NCBI GenBank assembly: GCA_009923125.1
Contig: RFUD01000198.1
Location: 1-5,175 of the forward strand
DNA length: 5,175 nucleotides
Reading direction: 5' to 3'
Source: Planctomycetia bacterium
GTDB taxonomy: Bacteria > Planctomycetota > Planctomycetia > Pirellulales > UBA1268
Part shown: positions 4,263 through 5,175 of the stretch, in pieces
Position numbering within the stretch: the stretch's first letter is position 1
How the letters are laid out: each line of letters begins with the position of its first letter
Made by a program: the position numbers and the translations under genes
Notes under the pieces: model-generated
The model's database searches: none
What the model was told of the DNA's origin: nothing
Seen by the model: only the letters and a program-made list of their open reading frames with translations

Positions 4263-5175
4263 ATGAAGATGCCGCGTTGGATGTTCGTGCTGCTGCTTGC
4301 GGGCGCCATGGCGTGCGTTCCGCCGCGAAGCGTGGAAGCCCAGTGCTGCCTCGATGGTCTGTTCGCCGGCTGCGCCTCGTGCTTCCGGAAGGCGCCGCCG
4401 GCCTACGCCGTGGCGCCGGTCGTGGCGCCCGTCGCCGCGCCGATCCCGGCGCCCCCTCCGCCCGTCGTGGTGCCGGTGCAGCAGGTCAGCTACGTGCCCG
4501 AGACGACCTATCGCACGCAGTACCAGTGCGTCCCGGTGACCTCCTACAAGCCGTCGTGCGAGATCGATCCCTGCACCGGCTGTTCCCGTGAGTGCATACA
4601 GCAGGTGACGAATTACGTCCAGCAGGCGGTGAATGTGCCGGTCACACAATACCGGGCGGTCTACTCGACCAAGTACGTGCAGATGCAGCAGGCGGGGCCC
4701 TCGTACGCCGTGCCGGCGGCAGGAGCGCCCGTCGCGGCGCCGATGGGCATGGCGGCGCCCGCCTACCCGCAACCGCCCGCGGCGAGCCAGTTCGCCGCTC
4801 CCATCCAGACCACGCCCCAGGCCTGGGGTTCCGCGGGAGCCGACATCCCACAGCAAATCCTGCCCGGACAGACCAGCATCGCCGCTCCGACGCTGCCGCA
4901 GGGCTTCGTGCCGCAGGGCGTCGCGCCCCAAGGCATGCCGGTGCAACCTGGGATGGCGCAACCCGGCCTGTCGCAGCCCACGTTCCAGCAGCAGATCGTC
5001 CCGCAGGGTGGAACGTATCTCGCGCCCTCCGCGGCCGCACCGCTCCAACCGTCGGCGCCGCCGGCCCTGCAGCCGACGCCGTCACTGAAGCCGATTCCCG
5101 AACTGTCGCGGTCGGCGCCGAACACCGCCGGAGGCACGGTCGCTCCGCAGACGTCCGCGACGCCTCCGGCCGCCC
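4263..5175 (+). CDS. Secreted Pro/Gln/Ala-rich cysteine-containing protein, N-terminal part (runs off the right edge)
   Basis: 304 codons are visible with no stop. Residues 1-26 form a signal peptide: basic start MKMPRW, hydrophobic FVLLLAGAMA, and a likely cleavage after V-E-A at residue 26. The mature part starts QCC and has nine cysteines in the first 111 residues, at 28, 29, 37, 40, 89, 99, 104, 107 and 111, including C-A-S-C and C-T-G-C. A Pro/Val/Ala linker (44-75) leads to a segment with two related units, CVPVTSYKP (89-97) and NVPVTQYRA (124-132), plus VPETTYRTQY (78-87). From about 144 onward the chain is low-complexity, with P-Q-G repeats (LPQG 211-214, VPQG 216-219, APQG 221-224, VPQG 246-249) and many Q-P pairs, probably disordered. 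This resembles exported planctomycete surface proteins of unknown function. C18 after AMA is a poor lipobox, so a lipoprotein is less likely. Export is well supported; function is not known. Confidence 0.85.
   Translation, partial: MKMPRWMFVLLLAGAMACVPPRSVEAQCCLDGLFAGCASCFRKAPPAYAVAPVVAPVAAPIPAPPPPVVVPVQQVSYVPETTYRTQYQCVPVTSYKPSCEIDPCTGCSRECIQQVTNYVQQAVNVPVTQYRAVYSTKYVQMQQAGPSYAVPAAGAPVAAPMGMAAPAYPQPPAASQFAAPIQTTPQAWGSAGADIPQQILPGQTSIAAPTLPQGFVPQGVAPQGMPVQPGMAQPGLSQPTFQQQIVPQGGTYLAPSAAAPLQPSAPPALQPTPSLKPIPELSRSAPNTAGGTVAPQTSATPPAA

Noticed and set aside
4091..4591. Plus-strand open frame beginning before the secreted protein gene
   Set aside because: It crosses the terminator hairpin and T-run, then overlaps the signal-peptide-encoding frame. 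The translation has no coherent domain.
4236..5048. Minus-strand open frame rich in Arg, Gly, His and Leu
   Set aside because: A mirror of the secreted protein gene's low-complexity codons. The plus strand has a ribosome site and a signal peptide.
1..5175. CRISPR arrays, tRNA/rRNA genes, insertion sequences, attachment sites
   Set aside because: No regularly spaced repeats, cloverleaf or rRNA-like segments, transposase or integrase motifs, or terminal inverted repeats were seen on either strand.

Overview
The window is GC-rich (roughly two-thirds G+C by eye) and looks like a chromosomal segment of a planctomycete (Pirellulales/Planctomycetales type). That call rests on protein style, not a database match. 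The evidence is a free-standing RNA-polymerase alpha C-terminal-domain protein, a membrane/arrestin-like/ATPase gene cassette with wording I associate with planctomycete hypothetical proteins (W-Y-T-E-G-K-G, N-P-F...T-R...R-P-G, G-P-H-G-S-G-K-T), and a secreted Cys/Pro/Gln-rich protein with C-T-G-C and V-P-V-T-x-Y motifs.

Layout. Positions 1-1326, minus strand: N-terminal 442 residues of a UvrD/PcrA/Rep-type SF1A DNA helicase, whose C-terminus lies beyond the left edge. Positions 1327-1454: a divergent control region with overlapping opposite-facing -10 hexamers and a perfect 10-bp direct repeat spaced 21 bp apart. Positions 1455-1760, plus strand: a 101-aa stand-alone alpha-CTD (helix-hairpin-helix) protein. 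Positions 1761-1894: a short intergenic gap with an imperfect inverted repeat. Positions 1895-4085, plus strand: three genes joined by two ATGA stop/start overlaps. They encode a four-helix membrane protein with a cytosolic beta-sandwich tail, a small soluble beta-sandwich protein and a P-loop NTPase. Positions 4119-4155: a good candidate intrinsic terminator closing that operon. Positions 4263-5175, plus strand: a secreted Pro/Gln/Ala-rich, Cys-containing protein that runs off the right edge.

How the genes may work together. The helicase (DNA repair/replication) and the alpha-CTD protein (probably DNA-binding, possibly transcriptional) share a promoter region but have no obvious functional link. 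The three coupled genes are the best candidate for an undescribed system. I infer a membrane-tethered arrestin-like scaffold that works with a soluble arrestin-like partner and a nucleotide-driven switch or motor. No enzymatic activity or substrate can be read from the sequence. Apart from the helicase and the alpha-CTD fold, functional calls are structural descriptions rather than assignments.
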